Shown: positions 52,975-63,238, counted from the stretch's first letter. The stretch: 64,000 nucleotides of DNA from Comamonadaceae bacterium (GCA_947452635.1 CANGEE010000001.1:1-64000); one strand, 5' to 3'. Made by a program: numbers and translations. Notes: generated by a model not told the origin, from the sequence alone.

Positions 52975-55842
52975 ATGAGCGAGACAAATTCGGTCTACTC
53001 TGCCTACCAAGGCAACACCTATCTGTTCGGCGGCAATGCCCCGTACGTCGAAGAGATGTACGAAAACTATTTGGCCAATCCGGGCAGCGTGCCTGATTCT
53101 TGGCGCGAATACTTTGATGCCCTGCAGCACGTCCCTGCAGTCGACGGCACCAACGCCAAAGACGTGCCTCACCTGCCGGTGATCAATGCCTTTGCGGAGC
53201 GCGCCAAATCGGGCGGCACCAAGGTCGTCATGGCCAGCGAAACGCTGGAAATGGGCCGCAAGCGCACTGCGGCCCAACAACTCATCGCGGCCTATCGCAA
53301 CGTGGGCCAACGCTGGGCCGATCTGGACCCCTTGAAGCGCACAGAACGCCCCAAGATTCCTGATTTGGAGCCCGCTTTTTACGGTTTCACCGACGCCGAT
53401 CAAGAAACCGTCTTCGATACCAGCAACACCTTCTTTGGCAAGAACAACATGTCCTTGCGCGAGTTGCTCAATGCCTTGCGCGAGACCTACTGCGGCACCT
53501 TGGGCGCGGAATACATGTACGCCACCGATCAAGCTGAAAAGCGCTGGTGGCAAGAAAAATTGGAAAGCATCCGCAGCAAGCCCAACTTCAATGCCGAAAA
53601 GAAAAAAGCCATCTTGGAGCGCTTGACCGCAGCCGAAGGCTTGGAGCGTTATCTGCACACCAAGTACGTTGGCCAAAAGCGTTTTTCGCTCGAAGGTGGC
53701 GAAAGCTTCATTGCCGCCATGGACGAGTTGATCCATTGTGCGGGGCTTCAAGGCGTGCAAGAAGTGGTGATTGGCATGGCCCACCGCGGCCGTTTGAACG
53801 TCTTGGTCAATACCATGCGCAAATTGCCGGCCGATTTGTTTGCTGAGTTCGACCATACCGCGCCCGAAGAATTGCCCGCAGGCGACGTGAAATACCATCA
53901 AGGCTTCAGCTCGGATGTGTCAACCGCCGGTGGTCCGGTCCACCTGTCTTTGGCCTTCAACCCTTCTCACTTGGAAATCGTCAACCCGGTGGTAGAAGGC
54001 TCTGTGCGCGCTCGCATGGACCGCCGCGCCGACCCGCATGGCAAGCAAGTACTGCCTGTTTTGGTGCACGGCGACGCCGCTTTTGGCGGCCAGGGTGTGA
54101 ACCAAGAAACCTTTGCCTTGGCGCAAACCCGGGGTTATTCCACCGGTGGTACGGTGCACATCATCATCAACAACCAAATCGGTTTCACCACCTCGGATCC
54201 GCGCGACATGCGCTCCAGCGTGTTCTGTACCGACATTGTGAAGATGGTGGAAGCGCCTGTGCTGCATGTCAACGGCGACGATCCCGAAGCCGTGGTGTTG
54301 GCCACGCAAATGGCCCTCGACTACCGTATGCGGTTCCAAAAAGATGTCGTGATTGACATCGTGTGTTTCCGCAAGCTCGGACACAACGAGCAAGACACGC
54401 CGGCGCTGACCCAGCCGCTGATGTACAAAAAAATCGCCGCCCATCCGGGCACCCGCAAGTTGTTTGCCGACAAGTTGACTACTCAAGGGCTGGGCGACAG
54501 CTTGGGCGACGACATGGTCAAGGCCTACCGTGCCGCTTTGGACGCGGGCAAGCACACCGATGATCCGGCGCTCACCAACTTCAAAACCAAGTTCACGGTG
54601 GACTGGTCGCCCTTCATGGGCAAGAAGTGGACCGATGCGGGCGACACCGCCATTCCTTTGGCCGAGTGGAAACGCCTGGCGGCCAAAATCACCACCATCC
54701 CAGAGTCTGTGACGCCACACCAATTGGTGAAAAAAGTCTATGACGACCGCGCGGCCATGGGCCGAGGCGAGACCCCGGTGGATTGGGGTATGGGCGAACA
54801 CATGGCGTTTGCCTCCTTGGTGGCCAGCGGTTACCCGGTGCGTTTGTCCGGTGAAGATTGTGGCCGTGGCACCTTCACCCACCGCCATGCGGTGATTCAT
54901 GACCAAAAGCGTGAAAAGTGGGATACCGGTACCTATGTCGCTTTGCAAAACGTGGCTGAGAACCAAGCCCCCTTCGTCGTCATCGATTCGATTTTGTCGG
55001 AAGAAGCGGTGCTCGGTTTTGAATACGGTTACGCCTCCAACGACCCCAACACCATGGTGATTTGGGAAGCGCAGTTCGGCGATTTTGCCAACGGTGCGCA
55101 GGTGGTGATTGACCAGTTCATCGCCTCAGGTGAGGTCAAGTGGGGCCGTGTCAATGGCTTGACTTTGATGCTCCCTCACGGCTACGAAGGCCAAGGCCCT
55201 GAGCACAGCTCGGCGCGTCTGGAGCGCTTCATGCAGTTGGCGGCCGACACCAATATGCAAATCGTGCAGCCCACCACGGCCAGCCAGATCTTCCACGTCT
55301 TGCGGCGTCAAATGGTGCGTGATTTGCGCAAGCCTTTGATCATCTTCACGCCCAAATCGCTGTTGCGTAACAAAGACGCCACCTCACCGGTGTCGGAGTT
55401 CACCAAAGGCGCTTTCCAGACTGTGGTCCCCGAAAACAAAGCGCTCAAGGCCGACAAAGTCAAACGCGTGGTGGTGTGTTCGGGCAAGGTCTACTACGAC
55501 CTGGTGAAAAAACGCGAAGAGTTGGGCGCTGACGACGTGGCCATTTTGCGTGCGGAGCAGCTGTACCCCTTCCCCCACAAAGCGTTCGCCACAGAGTTGA
55601 AAAAGTTCCCTAACGCTACGGAATTGGTGTGGACACAAGACGAGCCGCAAAACCAAGGGGCTTGGTTCTTTGTGCAGCACTACATCCACGAAAACATGCT
55701 GCCGGGTCAAAAGCTGGGTTACTCGGGTCGCGCCGCATCGGCTTCGCCGGCGGTCGGTTATTCCCACCTGCACCAAGAGCAGCAAAAAGCACTGGTGGAC
55801 GGCGCTTTTGGCAAGGTCAAGGGTTTTGTCCTGACCAAATAA
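52975..55842 (+). CDS. sucA: 2-oxoglutarate dehydrogenase E1 component
   Basis: SucA decarboxylates 2-oxoglutarate in the TCA cycle with thiamine diphosphate. The 955-residue protein has the short N-terminal E2-interacting segment (YLFGGNAPYVEEMYENYLANP), VVIGMAHRGRLNVLVN near 262-277, the ThDP motif starting HGDAAFGGQGV, and IIINNQIGFTTSDP; the C-terminal part has MLPHGYEGQGPEHSSARLER and PKSLLRNKDATSP. The start is ATG 52975. It begins the sucA-sucB-lpd run. Confidence 0.99.
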   Translation: MSETNSVYSAYQGNTYLFGGNAPYVEEMYENYLANPGSVPDSWREYFDALQHVPAVDGTNAKDVPHLPVINAFAERAKSGGTKVVMASETLEMGRKRTAAQQLIAAYRNVGQRWADLDPLKRTERPKIPDLEPAFYGFTDADQETVFDTSNTFFGKNNMSLRELLNALRETYCGTLGAEYMYATDQAEKRWWQEKLESIRSKPNFNAEKKKAILERLTAAEGLERYLHTKYVGQKRFSLEGGESFIAAMDELIHCAGLQGVQEVVIGMAHRGRLNVLVNTMRKLPADLFAEFDHTAPEELPAGDVKYHQGFSSDVSTAGGPVHLSLAFNPSHLEIVNPVVEGSVRARMDRRADPHGKQVLPVLVHGDAAFGGQGVNQETFALAQTRGYSTGGTVHIIINNQIGFTTSDPRDMRSSVFCTDIVKMVEAPVLHVNGDDPEAVVLATQMALDYRMRFQKDVVIDIVCFRKLGHNEQDTPALTQPLMYKKIAAHPGTRKLFADKLTTQGLGDSLGDDMVKAYRAALDAGKHTDDPALTNFKTKFTVDWSPFMGKKWTDAGDTAIPLAEWKRLAAKITTIPESVTPHQLVKKVYDDRAAMGRGETPVDWGMGEHMAFASLVASGYPVRLSGEDCGRGTFTHRHAVIHDQKREKWDTGTYVALQNVAENQAPFVVIDSILSEEAVLGFEYGYASNDPNTMVIWEAQFGDFANGAQVVIDQFIASGEVKWGRVNGLTLMLPHGYEGQGPEHSSARLERFMQLAADTNMQIVQPTTASQIFHVLRRQMVRDLRKPLIIFTPKSLLRNKDATSPVSEFTKGAFQTVVPENKALKADKVKRVVVCSGKVYYDLVKKREELGADDVAILRAEQLYPFPHKAFATELKKFPNATELVWTQDEPQNQGAWFFVQHYIHENMLPGQKLGYSGRAASASPAVGYSHLHQEQQKALVDGAFGKVKGFVLTK

Positions 55843-55881
55843 GTCGGCGCACTCCACACTCACATACAAGAAAGAATTGAA

Positions 55882-57129
55882 ATGGCCATCGTAGAAGTTA
55901 AAGTTCCGCAGCTGTCTGAATCCGTGGCCGAAGCCACCCTGCTGCAATGGAAGAAAAAAGTGGGCGACTCTGTCGCTGCAGACGAAATTCTGATCGACAT
56001 CGAAACCGACAAAGTGGTGCTCGAGGTACCAGCGCCTGCAGCCGGTGTGCTGTTCGAAATCGTGGTCGCTGACGGCGGCACTGTGGCGGCTGAGCAATTG
56101 ATTGCCCGCATCGACACCGACGGCAAAGTGGCGGCGTCAGCGCCTGCTGCGGCGCCAGCGGCCGCATCTGCACCCGCTGCTGCGGCCCCCGTGGCGGCAG
56201 CTTCCAACAGCAAAGCCGGCGTCGCCATGCCGGCGGCCTCTAAACTGATGGCCGACAACCACTTGGCTGCAGGTTCCGTCTCTGGTACGGGCAAAGACGG
56301 TCGTGTGACCAAAGGTGACGTGCTCTCAGCGGTTGCCGGCGGCGTGCAGTCCACCGCCGCAGTCATTCCCACGGGCGTGCCCACCAAGACCTTGCCTCAA
56401 GTGTCTGGCCCGGCTGTGAATTTGGGCGATCGCCCCGAGCAACGCGTGCCCATGACGCGCTTGCGTGCCCGTGTGGCTGAGCGTTTGCTGCAATCGCAGT
56501 CGACCAACGCCATTTTGACCACGTTCAATGAAATCAACATGGCCCCGGTCATGGACATGCGCAAGCGCATGCAAGAGCGTTTCGAAAAAGAACACGGCTG
56601 TAAGCTGGGTTTCATGAGCTTCTTCGTGAAAGCAGCGGTGCATGCCTTGAAGAAATTCCCGGTGCTCAATGCCTCGGTGGACGGCAACGACATCGTCTAC
56701 CACGGCTACTTTGACATCGGTATCGCGGTGGGTTCGCCACGCGGTTTGGTGGTGCCGATTTTGCGCAACGCCGACCAAATGAGTTTTGCCGACATCGAGA
56801 AGAAAATTGCCGAGTTCGGCGTCAAAGCACGTGACGGCAAGTTGGGCATGGAAGAGATGACCGGCGGTACTTTCTCCATCTCCAACGGCGGCACCTTTGG
56901 CTCCATGATGTCCACCCCCATCATCAACCCACCCCAGTCGGCGATTTTGGGCGTGCACGCGACCAAAGACCGCGCCATGGTGGAAAACGGCCAAGTGGTG
57001 GTGCGTCCGATGAACTACTTTGCCATGTCCTATGACCACCGCATCATTGACGGCCGCGAAGCGGTGTTGGGCTTGGTGGCGATGAAAGAAGCGCTGGAAG
57101 ATCCGGCCCGCTTGCTTTTCGACATCTGA
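55882..57129 (+). CDS. sucB: Dihydrolipoyllysine-residue succinyltransferase
   Basis: E2 core of 2-oxoglutarate dehydrogenase, 415 residues. One lipoyl domain (1-77) with the lipoylated Lys in [13 protein letters not shown] (about 43), an Ala/Pro linker, a subunit-binding domain ([19 protein letters not shown], about 115-150), and a catalytic domain ending in [19 protein letters not shown] with the active-site His and Asp. The single lipoyl domain and DKVVLEV distinguish it from AceF. AAAGAA lies before the ATG. Confidence 0.98.
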   Translation: MAIVEVKVPQLSESVAEATLLQWKKKVGDSVAADEILIDIETDKVVLEVPAPAAGVLFEIVVADGGTVAAEQLIARIDTDGKVAASAPAAAPAAASAPAAAAPVAAASNSKAGVAMPAASKLMADNHLAAGSVSGTGKDGRVTKGDVLSAVAGGVQSTAAVIPTGVPTKTLPQVSGPAVNLGDRPEQRVPMTRLRARVAERLLQSQSTNAILTTFNEINMAPVMDMRKRMQERFEKEHGCKLGFMSFFVKAAVHALKKFPVLNASVDGNDIVYHGYFDIGIAVGSPRGLVVPILRNADQMSFADIEKKIAEFGVKARDGKLGMEEMTGGTFSISNGGTFGSMMSTPIINPPQSAILGVHATKDRAMVENGQVVVRPMNYFAMSYDHRIIDGREAVLGLVAMKEALEDPARLLFDI

Positions 57130-57141
57130 CCTCCATGTTCT

Positions 57142-57169
57142 AAACGCCCCCTCATGAGGGGGCGTTTTT
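57142..57169 (+). terminator. Intrinsic terminator between sucB and lpd
   Basis: AAACGCCCCC, loop TCAT, GAGGGGGCGTTTTT forms a long GC-rich stem with five T, 13 bases past the sucB stop and 20 before lpd. It should end most sucAB transcripts, so lpd may be expressed at a lower level or from read-through. Confidence 0.88.
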
Positions 57170-57188
57170 CACCCAGAAGATACACACC

Positions 57189-58616
57189 ATGAGCAAACAA
57201 TTCGACGTCGTTGTCATCGGCGGTGGCCCCGGCGGCTACATCGCGGCCATCCGTGCGGCCCAACTCGGTTTCCAAGTCGCCTGTATCGACGAGTGGAAGA
57301 ACGCAGCCGGTGGCCCTGCACCCGGTGGCACTTGCACCAATGTGGGCTGCATTCCGTCCAAGGCTTTGTTGCAGTCCTCAGAGCATTTCGACCATGCCAA
57401 CCACCACTTTGCAGAGCATGGCATCAGCGCCAAGGATGTGAAGATGGACGTGGCCAAGATGCTGTCCCGCAAAGATAACGTTGTAAAACAAAACAACGAC
57501 GGCATCTTGTACCTGTTCAAGAAAAACAAGGTGACCTTTTTCCACGGTCGCGGCAGCTTTGCCGGTCAGGCCGAAGGCGCATACCAAATCAAGGTCGCTG
57601 GCAAAACCGAAGAGTCCATCACGGCCAAGCAAGTCATCATCGCCACCGGCTCCAATGCCCGTGCTTTGCCCGGCACGCCGTTTGACGAAATCAATGTCTT
57701 GTCCAATGACGGCGCTTTGCGTTTGGGCGCTGTACCTAAAAAGCTGGCCCTGATCGGCTCGGGTGTCATCGGTCTGGAGATGGGTTCCGTCTGGCGTCGC
57801 TTGGGCGCTGAAGTCACCATCCTCGAAGGTCTGCCCACTTTCCTGGGTGCGGTGGACGAGCAAATCGCCAAAGAAGCCAAGAAGGCTTTTGACAAGCAAG
57901 GCCTGAAGATCGAACTCGGCGTCAAAGTCGGCGAGATCGTCAACGGCAAAAAAGGCGTCACCGTCCACTACACCAATGCCAAGGGCGAAGCGGTGGTGCT
58001 GGACGCTGACAAGCTCATCATCTCCATTGGCCGCGTACCCAATACCATCGGACTGAACAGCGAAACCGTGGGCCTGCAACTCGACGAGCGCGGTGCGATC
58101 GTGGTGGACGCCGACTGCAAAACCAACTTGCCAGGCGTTTGGGCAGTGGGCGACGTGGTGCGTGGCCCGATGCTCGCGCACAAGGCCGAAGAAGAGGGCG
58201 TTGCTGTCGCCGAGCGCATCGCCGGCCAACACGGTCATGTCAACTTCAACACCATCCCTTGGGTCATTTACACCAGCCCGGAGATCGCTTGGGTGGGCCG
58301 CACCGAGCAACAACTCAAGGCCGACGGTGTGGCTTACAAGGCGGGCACCTTCCCGTTTCTGGCCAATGGCCGGGCCCGCGCCTTGGGTGACACCACAGGC
58401 ATGGTGAAGTTCTTGGCCGATGCCGCGACCGACGAAATTTTGGGCGTGCACATGGTGGGGCCGCAGGTGTCGGAGTTGATCTCTGAAGCGGTGGTGGCCA
58501 TGGAATTCAAGGCTTCGGCCGAAGACATTGCGCGCATTTGCCATGCGCATCCCTCACTCTCTGAAGCCACCAAAGAAGCGGCTTTGGCCGTGGACAAACG
58601 CACGCTGAACTTCTAA
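57189..58616 (+). CDS. lpdA: Dihydrolipoyl dehydrogenase (OGDH type)
   Basis: E3 component that reoxidises dihydrolipoyl groups with FAD and NAD. The 475-residue protein has no lipoyl domain. The FAD motif [20 protein letters not shown] begins at residue 8, the redox pair is Cys49/Cys54 in [13 protein letters not shown], the NAD motif is [15 protein letters not shown], and the C-terminal His-Glu pair is in [15 protein letters not shown]. It is distinct from the pyruvate dehydrogenase E3 at 31191-33035. Confidence 0.98.
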   Translation: MSKQFDVVVIGGGPGGYIAAIRAAQLGFQVACIDEWKNAAGGPAPGGTCTNVGCIPSKALLQSSEHFDHANHHFAEHGISAKDVKMDVAKMLSRKDNVVKQNNDGILYLFKKNKVTFFHGRGSFAGQAEGAYQIKVAGKTEESITAKQVIIATGSNARALPGTPFDEINVLSNDGALRLGAVPKKLALIGSGVIGLEMGSVWRRLGAEVTILEGLPTFLGAVDEQIAKEAKKAFDKQGLKIELGVKVGEIVNGKKGVTVHYTNAKGEAVVLDADKLIISIGRVPNTIGLNSETVGLQLDERGAIVVDADCKTNLPGVWAVGDVVRGPMLAHKAEEEGVAVAERIAGQHGHVNFNTIPWVIYTSPEIAWVGRTEQQLKADGVAYKAGTFPFLANGRARALGDTTGMVKFLADAATDEILGVHMVGPQVSELISEAVVAMEFKASAEDIARICHAHPSLSEATKEAALAVDKRTLNF

Positions 58617-58647
58617 GTTCTTTCCCGCTTTGCCCTTTGGGGCATTC

Positions 58648-58680
58648 AAAAGCCCGCTGCATTCGGCGGGCTTTTTCTTT
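58648..58680 (+). terminator. Intrinsic terminator of lpd
   Basis: AAAAGCCCGC, loop TGCATTCG, GCGGGCTTTTTCTTT, about 30 bases past the stop of lpd and before zapE. Confidence 0.88.
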
Positions 58681-58707
58681 TGAAATTTCAGAGACAATAC
58701 CCGCTGT

Positions 58708-59805
58708 ATGTCCGTTCTCCAGAATTACCAACAAGAGCTCGCTGCCCGGGGCTACCAAAGCGATCCCGCCCAGTTGCGCGCGGTGCAAGCCCTGCAGCGG
58801 TGTGCCGATGAATGGGCTGCCTACAAAGCCAAGCGCTCCAACCCGCTGAAAAAACTGCTGAACCGGCCTGAAATCCCGAAGGGCGTGTACATGTACGGCG
58901 GCGTGGGGCGGGGCAAAAGCTTCTTGATGGACTGCTTTTTCAATGCGGTGCCAATTGAGAAAAAAACCCGCTTGCATTTTCATGAGTTCATGCGCGAGGT
59001 GCACCGCGAACTCGCCCTGATGCAAGGCACGGTCAACCCCTTGGATGTGCTGGGCAAGCGCATGGCCAAGCGTTACCGCTTGATCTGTTTTGACGAGTTC
59101 CATGTCGCCGACATCACCGATGCGATGATTCTGTACCGCTTGTTGGCGGCATTGCTTGAACATGGCGTGGGTTTTGTCACCACTTCCAATTTCATGCCCG
59201 ATGGCCTGTACCCGGGCGGTATGCACCGTGACCGGGTCTTGCCCGCGATCGACTTGCTCAATGCGCGCATGGAGGTGGTGAATGTGGACAACGGCACCGA
59301 CTACCGCCAACGCACTTTGGAAATGTTGCGTCTGTACCTCACGCCCCTGAGCCCACAGGTGGAGGTGGAAATGACCCAGGCCTTTGAAAAGTTGGTCAGC
59401 GGTCCAGATGAATCGCCTGTCTTGCATATCGAAGCCCGAGAGATTCAGGCCCGGCGCCGCGCTGGCGGGGTGGTGTGGTTCGACTTCAAGGCCTTGTGTG
59501 GGGGCGCGCGCTCGCAAAACGATTATTTGGAAATTGCCAGTCAATTCCACACCCTGCTACTGAGCAACGTGCCCAGCATGCCTGTTCGCCTGGCCTCCGA
59601 GGCGCGGCGCTTCACGTGGCTGATTGATGTGCTGTACGACCGCCGGGTGAAATTGATCATGTCGGCCGAAGTGGTGCCTGAGCAGTTGTATGTGGCCGGC
59701 CCCTTGGCGCATGAATTTCCGCGCACCGTCTCGCGCTTGAGCGAAATGCAATCGGCCGAATTCTTGGCTTTAGAGCACCGCATGGTGGACACCCAGATCA
59801 CATGA
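58708..59805 (+). CDS. zapE: Cell division protein ZapE (AFG1-like ATPase)
   Basis: A 365-residue AFG1-like P-loop ATPase that in E. coli is found at the constricting division septum and acts on FtsZ. The Walker A motif is GGVGRGKSFLMD near residues 69-80, RLICFDEFHVADITDAM holds Walker B, and sensor-like TTSNFMPDGLYPGGMHRDRVLPAI follows (read in two parts). It is the first gene of an operon whose members overlap: its TGA lies within ATGA with the next gene. Confidence 0.95.
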   Translation: MSVLQNYQQELAARGYQSDPAQLRAVQALQRCADEWAAYKAKRSNPLKKLLNRPEIPKGVYMYGGVGRGKSFLMDCFFNAVPIEKKTRLHFHEFMREVHRELALMQGTVNPLDVLGKRMAKRYRLICFDEFHVADITDAMILYRLLAALLEHGVGFVTTSNFMPDGLYPGGMHRDRVLPAIDLLNARMEVVNVDNGTDYRQRTLEMLRLYLTPLSPQVEVEMTQAFEKLVSGPDESPVLHIEAREIQARRRAGGVVWFDFKALCGGARSQNDYLEIASQFHTLLLSNVPSMPVRLASEARRFTWLIDVLYDRRVKLIMSAEVVPEQLYVAGPLAHEFPRTVSRLSEMQSAEFLALEHRMVDTQIT

Positions 59806-60164
59806 GCGCACGTGGTTTTTGGCTTCCCTTGATCTGTGGCGTGTCGCTGTCGTTGGCCTGCAGCAGCCATGCGTCTGAACCCTTGGACCGGGCACAGATT
59901 CAAGCTCAAAAAGAGGCTTTGCAACTTGAACGAGAGGCCATTGCAGCCAACTATGCCCTCGCAGCTCGGCAGTGCTGGCAGCAGTTCATGGTCAACGATT
60001 GTCTATCTTCAGCGCGTTTGCAACGCCGCCAGTCACTGGCCCCCGTTGAAAAACAGGAGCAAGCCTTGCGAGCCGTCCAAAGGGCCATGAGCGTGATCGA
60101 ACGCCAAGAACGCTTGGACGCCAAACAGCCTCAGACGCAAGGGTTCAATGACAGCCGACCTTGA
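59802..60164 (+). CDS. Small secreted hypothetical protein
   Basis: A 120-residue protein with a signal peptide (hydrophobic LPLICGVSLSLAC, likely cut after SSHA near residue 24; the Cys is not in a proper lipobox) and a mature part that is almost all charged helix (QAQKEALQLEREAI and EKQEQALRAVQRAMSVIERQERL), suggesting a coiled coil. Two Cys (ARQCWQQ, NDCLSS) could bond. Function unknown. It overlaps zapE by four bases and the YdcH-like gene by 17. Confidence 0.75.
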   Translation: MSARGFWLPLICGVSLSLACSSHASEPLDRAQIQAQKEALQLEREAIAANYALAARQCWQQFMVNDCLSSARLQRRQSLAPVEKQEQALRAVQRAMSVIERQERLDAKQPQTQGFNDSRP

Positions 60165-60357
60165 TTTGCGCTCCCCTCAGCGCCAATGCATTGAATTGCA
60201 AATCGAACATGCGGATTTGAACGCCCTCATTGATTTGTTGAACCAGCAACCCTCTCTGGACGAGTTACGCATTCGCCGTTTGAAAAAACGCAAATTGGCG
60301 TTACGCGATGAAATCACCCGGCTTCAATGGCTGCTGGAACCCAAGGAGCCTGCTTGA
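60148..60357 (+). CDS. YdcH-like (DUF465) small protein
   Basis: A 69-residue protein: two helices joined by a short turn, with EHADLNALIDLL and the basic RRLKKRKLALRDEITRL, which is the pattern of the YdcH/DUF465 family of small coiled-coil proteins. Their role is unknown. It overlaps the previous gene by 17 bases and the helicase start by TTGA. Confidence 0.82.
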   Translation: MTADLDLRSPQRQCIELQIEHADLNALIDLLNQQPSLDELRIRRLKKRKLALRDEITRLQWLLEPKEPA

Positions 60358-62417
60358 GCGATTTGACGCAGGCGGTGGCGCAGGCTTTTGATTGGGAAGG
60401 CCCCTTGGCGGCGGGTGCTGCGCATTTCCAGCCGCGCGAGGGGCAAACCCAGATGGCCGTGGCCATCGCCGAAGTGGTGGAGCAAGGGGGGGAACTGGTG
60501 GTTGAAGCCGGCACCGGTGTGGGCAAAACCTACGCGTATTTGGTCCCGGTGCTGCTCAGCGGACAGCGGGCCTTGGTGTCCACTGCCACCAAAGCGCTGC
60601 AAGACCAATTGTTTTCACGTGACATCCCGAAGCTGACGCAAATTTTGAATTTGCCAATCAAGGTGGCGCTGCTCAAGGGGCGCGGCAGCTACTTGTGTGT
60701 GCAGCGCCTGGAGCAGTCACGCCAAGGCCATGAAGCCACGGACCGCGTCTATGCCCATGTCTTGGCCAAAATTGAATCCTGGTCTCACGCCACGGTGACC
60801 GGGGATTTGTCCGAGCTTTCGGGCTTGGATGACCGCTCGCCGGTAATTCCCTTGGTGACCTCGACCCGCGACAACTGCCTGGGCTCGCAATGCCCCAAGT
60901 TCCGCGCTTGCCATGTGAATTTGGCGCGCAAAGAGGCGCTGGCCGCCGATGTGGTGGTGATCAACCACCATTTGTTTTTTGCCGATCTGAGCGTGCGTGA
61001 GTCGGGCATGGCCGAGTTACTGCCCACGGTGCGAGTGACGGTGTTTGACGAAGCGCACCAACTCAATGAAATTGGCGTCAATTTCTTGGGCCATAACATC
61101 ACCACGGGTCAGTTGATCGATTTGGCGCGCGATGTCTTGGCTGCAGGTTTGCAACTGGCGCGGGGTTTGGTGGACTGGTCGGCGATGGCCAGTCTGCTGG
61201 AGAAATCCGCCCGTGATTTGCGCCTCACGGCGTCTGAGTTTCGCGCGGGCGCGCGCCTGCGTTGGACGGAGGTCGAACCGACCGGCCTGGATGTGAGCGC
61301 TTGGCAACAGGGCTTGGCTGGCGTGCGAAGCGCCTGCCAGCGCAATATGGAGGCTTTGGAAACAGTGGCCGAATTGGCACCTGATTTTGTGCGTTTGTAT
61401 GAACGCTGCGCCACCGTGCTGAACACCTTGAGCCGTTTTGAAAAGCCTTGCGCGCCTGAATCGGTGCGTTGGTTGGAGGTCAGCCAGCAATTGCGCCTGG
61501 TCGAGTCGCCTTTGGACATTGCCGATGCAGTGCAAAGCCAGCTGCTGGGCATGAAGCCCATCCTTGAAGAAGGAGAAGGTGCGGCATTGCTGCCCCCACC
61601 TCGGGATGCACCGCAAGCGGCTTTGCCGGTGCGCAAGGCCTTCATTTTCACCTCTGCCACCTTGGGCGACGATGCGCAAATGCGCTGGTTCACAGAGCCC
61701 TGTGGCCTGACGCAAGCCCGGTTGTTGCAGGTTTCAAGTCCTTTCAATTACGCCGTGCAAGCGGGTATTTATGTGCCGCGGCACATGCCACGCCCCAATG
61801 ATGCGCAGCACAGCCGGCATGTGGCGCAGCTGGTCGCAACTGCGGCCTTGACTTTGCGTGGCCGCACCTTGGTGCTCACCACCACCTTGGCCGCCATGCG
61901 CAGCATTGGTCAGCTTTTGAGTGAAGACCCGGCCTTGAGTGGTGCGGTGGAAGTCTTGGTACAAGGCCAAGGCCCGAAACGCCGTTTGATGGAGCGTTTT
62001 CGCCAAGGCGCGACTGACGGTGAGCCCGGTTGTGTTTTGGTGGCATCGGCCTCGTTTTGGGAGGGCTTTGATGTGCCGGGTGATGCTTTGCAGCTGGTGG
62101 TGATTGACAAGCTGCCGTTTCCCCCGCCCAACGATCCCTTGGTTGAAGCACGTTCCTCACGACTGGAGCGTCAAGGGCGCAGCGCGTTTGCCGCGTATTC
62201 TTTGCCTGAAGCGGCGGTGGCTTTGAAGCAGGGGGCAGGGCGGCTGATCCGCAGTGAAACCGATCATGGCATTTTGGTGGTGTGCGATCCGCGTCTGAGC
62301 TCCATGGGCTACGGCAAACGCCTGCTGGGCAGTTTACCCGTGATGCGGGTGTTGCAAGATCCGGCCGAATTCGAGGCGGCGCTGGATCAACTCACCAGAC
62401 TTTCCACCAAGCTTTAG
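60354..62417 (+). CDS. ATP-dependent helicase, DinG/YoaA-like
   Basis: A 687-residue superfamily 2 XPD-like helicase. Walker A is EAGTGVGKTYAYL, motif II is VFDEAHQLN, and four cysteines for a 4Fe-4S cluster appear in SYLCVQRL and NCLGSQCPKFRACH; the C-terminal motif has GRLIRSETDHGIL. Such enzymes unwind damaged or recombining DNA. The start is TTG at 60354, overlapping the YdcH stop (TTGA), with AAGGAG five bases upstream; an ATG at 60327 would overlap more and has no ribosome binding site. It overlaps bamD convergently by 26 bases. Confidence 0.93.
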   Translation: MSDLTQAVAQAFDWEGPLAAGAAHFQPREGQTQMAVAIAEVVEQGGELVVEAGTGVGKTYAYLVPVLLSGQRALVSTATKALQDQLFSRDIPKLTQILNLPIKVALLKGRGSYLCVQRLEQSRQGHEATDRVYAHVLAKIESWSHATVTGDLSELSGLDDRSPVIPLVTSTRDNCLGSQCPKFRACHVNLARKEALAADVVVINHHLFFADLSVRESGMAELLPTVRVTVFDEAHQLNEIGVNFLGHNITTGQLIDLARDVLAAGLQLARGLVDWSAMASLLEKSARDLRLTASEFRAGARLRWTEVEPTGLDVSAWQQGLAGVRSACQRNMEALETVAELAPDFVRLYERCATVLNTLSRFEKPCAPESVRWLEVSQQLRLVESPLDIADAVQSQLLGMKPILEEGEGAALLPPPRDAPQAALPVRKAFIFTSATLGDDAQMRWFTEPCGLTQARLLQVSSPFNYAVQAGIYVPRHMPRPNDAQHSRHVAQLVATAALTLRGRTLVLTTTLAAMRSIGQLLSEDPALSGAVEVLVQGQGPKRRLMERFRQGATDGEPGCVLVASASFWEGFDVPGDALQLVVIDKLPFPPPNDPLVEARSSRLERQGRSAFAAYSLPEAAVALKQGAGRLIRSETDHGILVVCDPRLSSMGYGKRLLGSLPVMRVLQDPAEFEAALDQLTRLSTKL

Positions 62418-63192
62418 GTTCGCTTGCATTTTGGGTCGCAGCGCTGGGTGGAAAACTCTTCTCCAGCACGCGCCGCGTGTCGTCACGCAACTCGGTCATG
62501 CCCAAGGCTTCATAGCAGCTGATCAAAATGGTCAGTGCCTCTTCAACTGCAGGCACGCCCTGGAAATCAGCGATGGCCAGTTGCGCCCGGTTGATGGCGG
62601 CCACATACGCACCGCGGTTGAAATAGTAACGCGCCACATGCACCTCGTAAGAGGCCAAGGAGTTCACAATGTAGGTCATGCGTTGGCGTGCATCGGAGGC
62701 ATATTTGGAGTCTGGAAAGCGGGCACTCAGCTCCTTGAACGCTTCGTATGAGTCTTTGGCTGCTTTTTGATCGCGCTCAGACAAGTCTTGTCGTGTCAGG
62801 AACGAAAACAGGCCCAGGTTTTCATTGAAGTTGACCAAGCCTTTCAAATAAAGTGCATAGTCGATGGCTGGGCTAGCGGGTTGCAATTTCAAAAACCGGT
62901 CCAAAGTGGCCAGAGCCTGGATCTTGTCGCCGGTTTTGAATTGTGCGTAAGCCTTTTCCAGTTGGGCTTGCTGGGCCAAGGTGGTCCCCGCAGCGCGACC
63001 TTCGAGCTTGTCAAACATGCCGATGGCTTTGTCCCAGGCGCCCGATTTCGCTTCATCCCGGGCTTCGTTGTAGAGCTTGTCGTTAGACCAGCCGATGGTG
63101 TTGTCGATGTTTGTTGAACAGGCCGACAGGATCAGGGAGGCCAACACAGCCAACCCCAGCGGGAACATCGATAATCTGAAACCACGCATCAC
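62392..63192 (-). CDS. bamD: Outer membrane protein assembly factor BamD
   Basis: A 266-residue lipoprotein of the BAM complex that inserts beta-barrel proteins into the outer membrane. The signal peptide ends in a lipobox LSAC (Cys25), then about five tetratricopeptide-like repeats follow: YNEARDEAKSGAWDKAIGMF, AYAQFKTGDKIQALATLDRF and RYYFNRGAYVAAINRAQLAI. It is divergent from rluD, sharing a promoter region with a perfect TATAAT for bamD (63221-63226, minus). Confidence 0.96.
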   Translation of the reverse strand: MMRGFRLSMFPLGLAVLASLILSACSTNIDNTIGWSNDKLYNEARDEAKSGAWDKAIGMFDKLEGRAAGTTLAQQAQLEKAYAQFKTGDKIQALATLDRFLKLQPASPAIDYALYLKGLVNFNENLGLFSFLTRQDLSERDQKAAKDSYEAFKELSARFPDSKYASDARQRMTYIVNSLASYEVHVARYYFNRGAYVAAINRAQLAIADFQGVPAVEEALTILISCYEALGMTELRDDTRRVLEKSFPPSAATQNASEPKAWWKVW

Positions 63193-63220
63193 GCAACCTT
63201 GTAGAAATTCAAGCCAATTG

Positions 63221-63238
63221 ATTATATCGACCCCCCCC
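63221..63238 (-). promoter_or_regulatory. bamD promoter -10 element with adjacent C8/G8 tract
   Basis: On the minus strand the perfect -10 hexamer TATAAT (63226-63221) is preceded by a run of eight G (63238-63231 as C8 on the plus strand). The run falls where the spacer to a -35 would be. No good -35 is seen. The same tract sits three bases before the rluD start codon. Confidence 0.5.
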
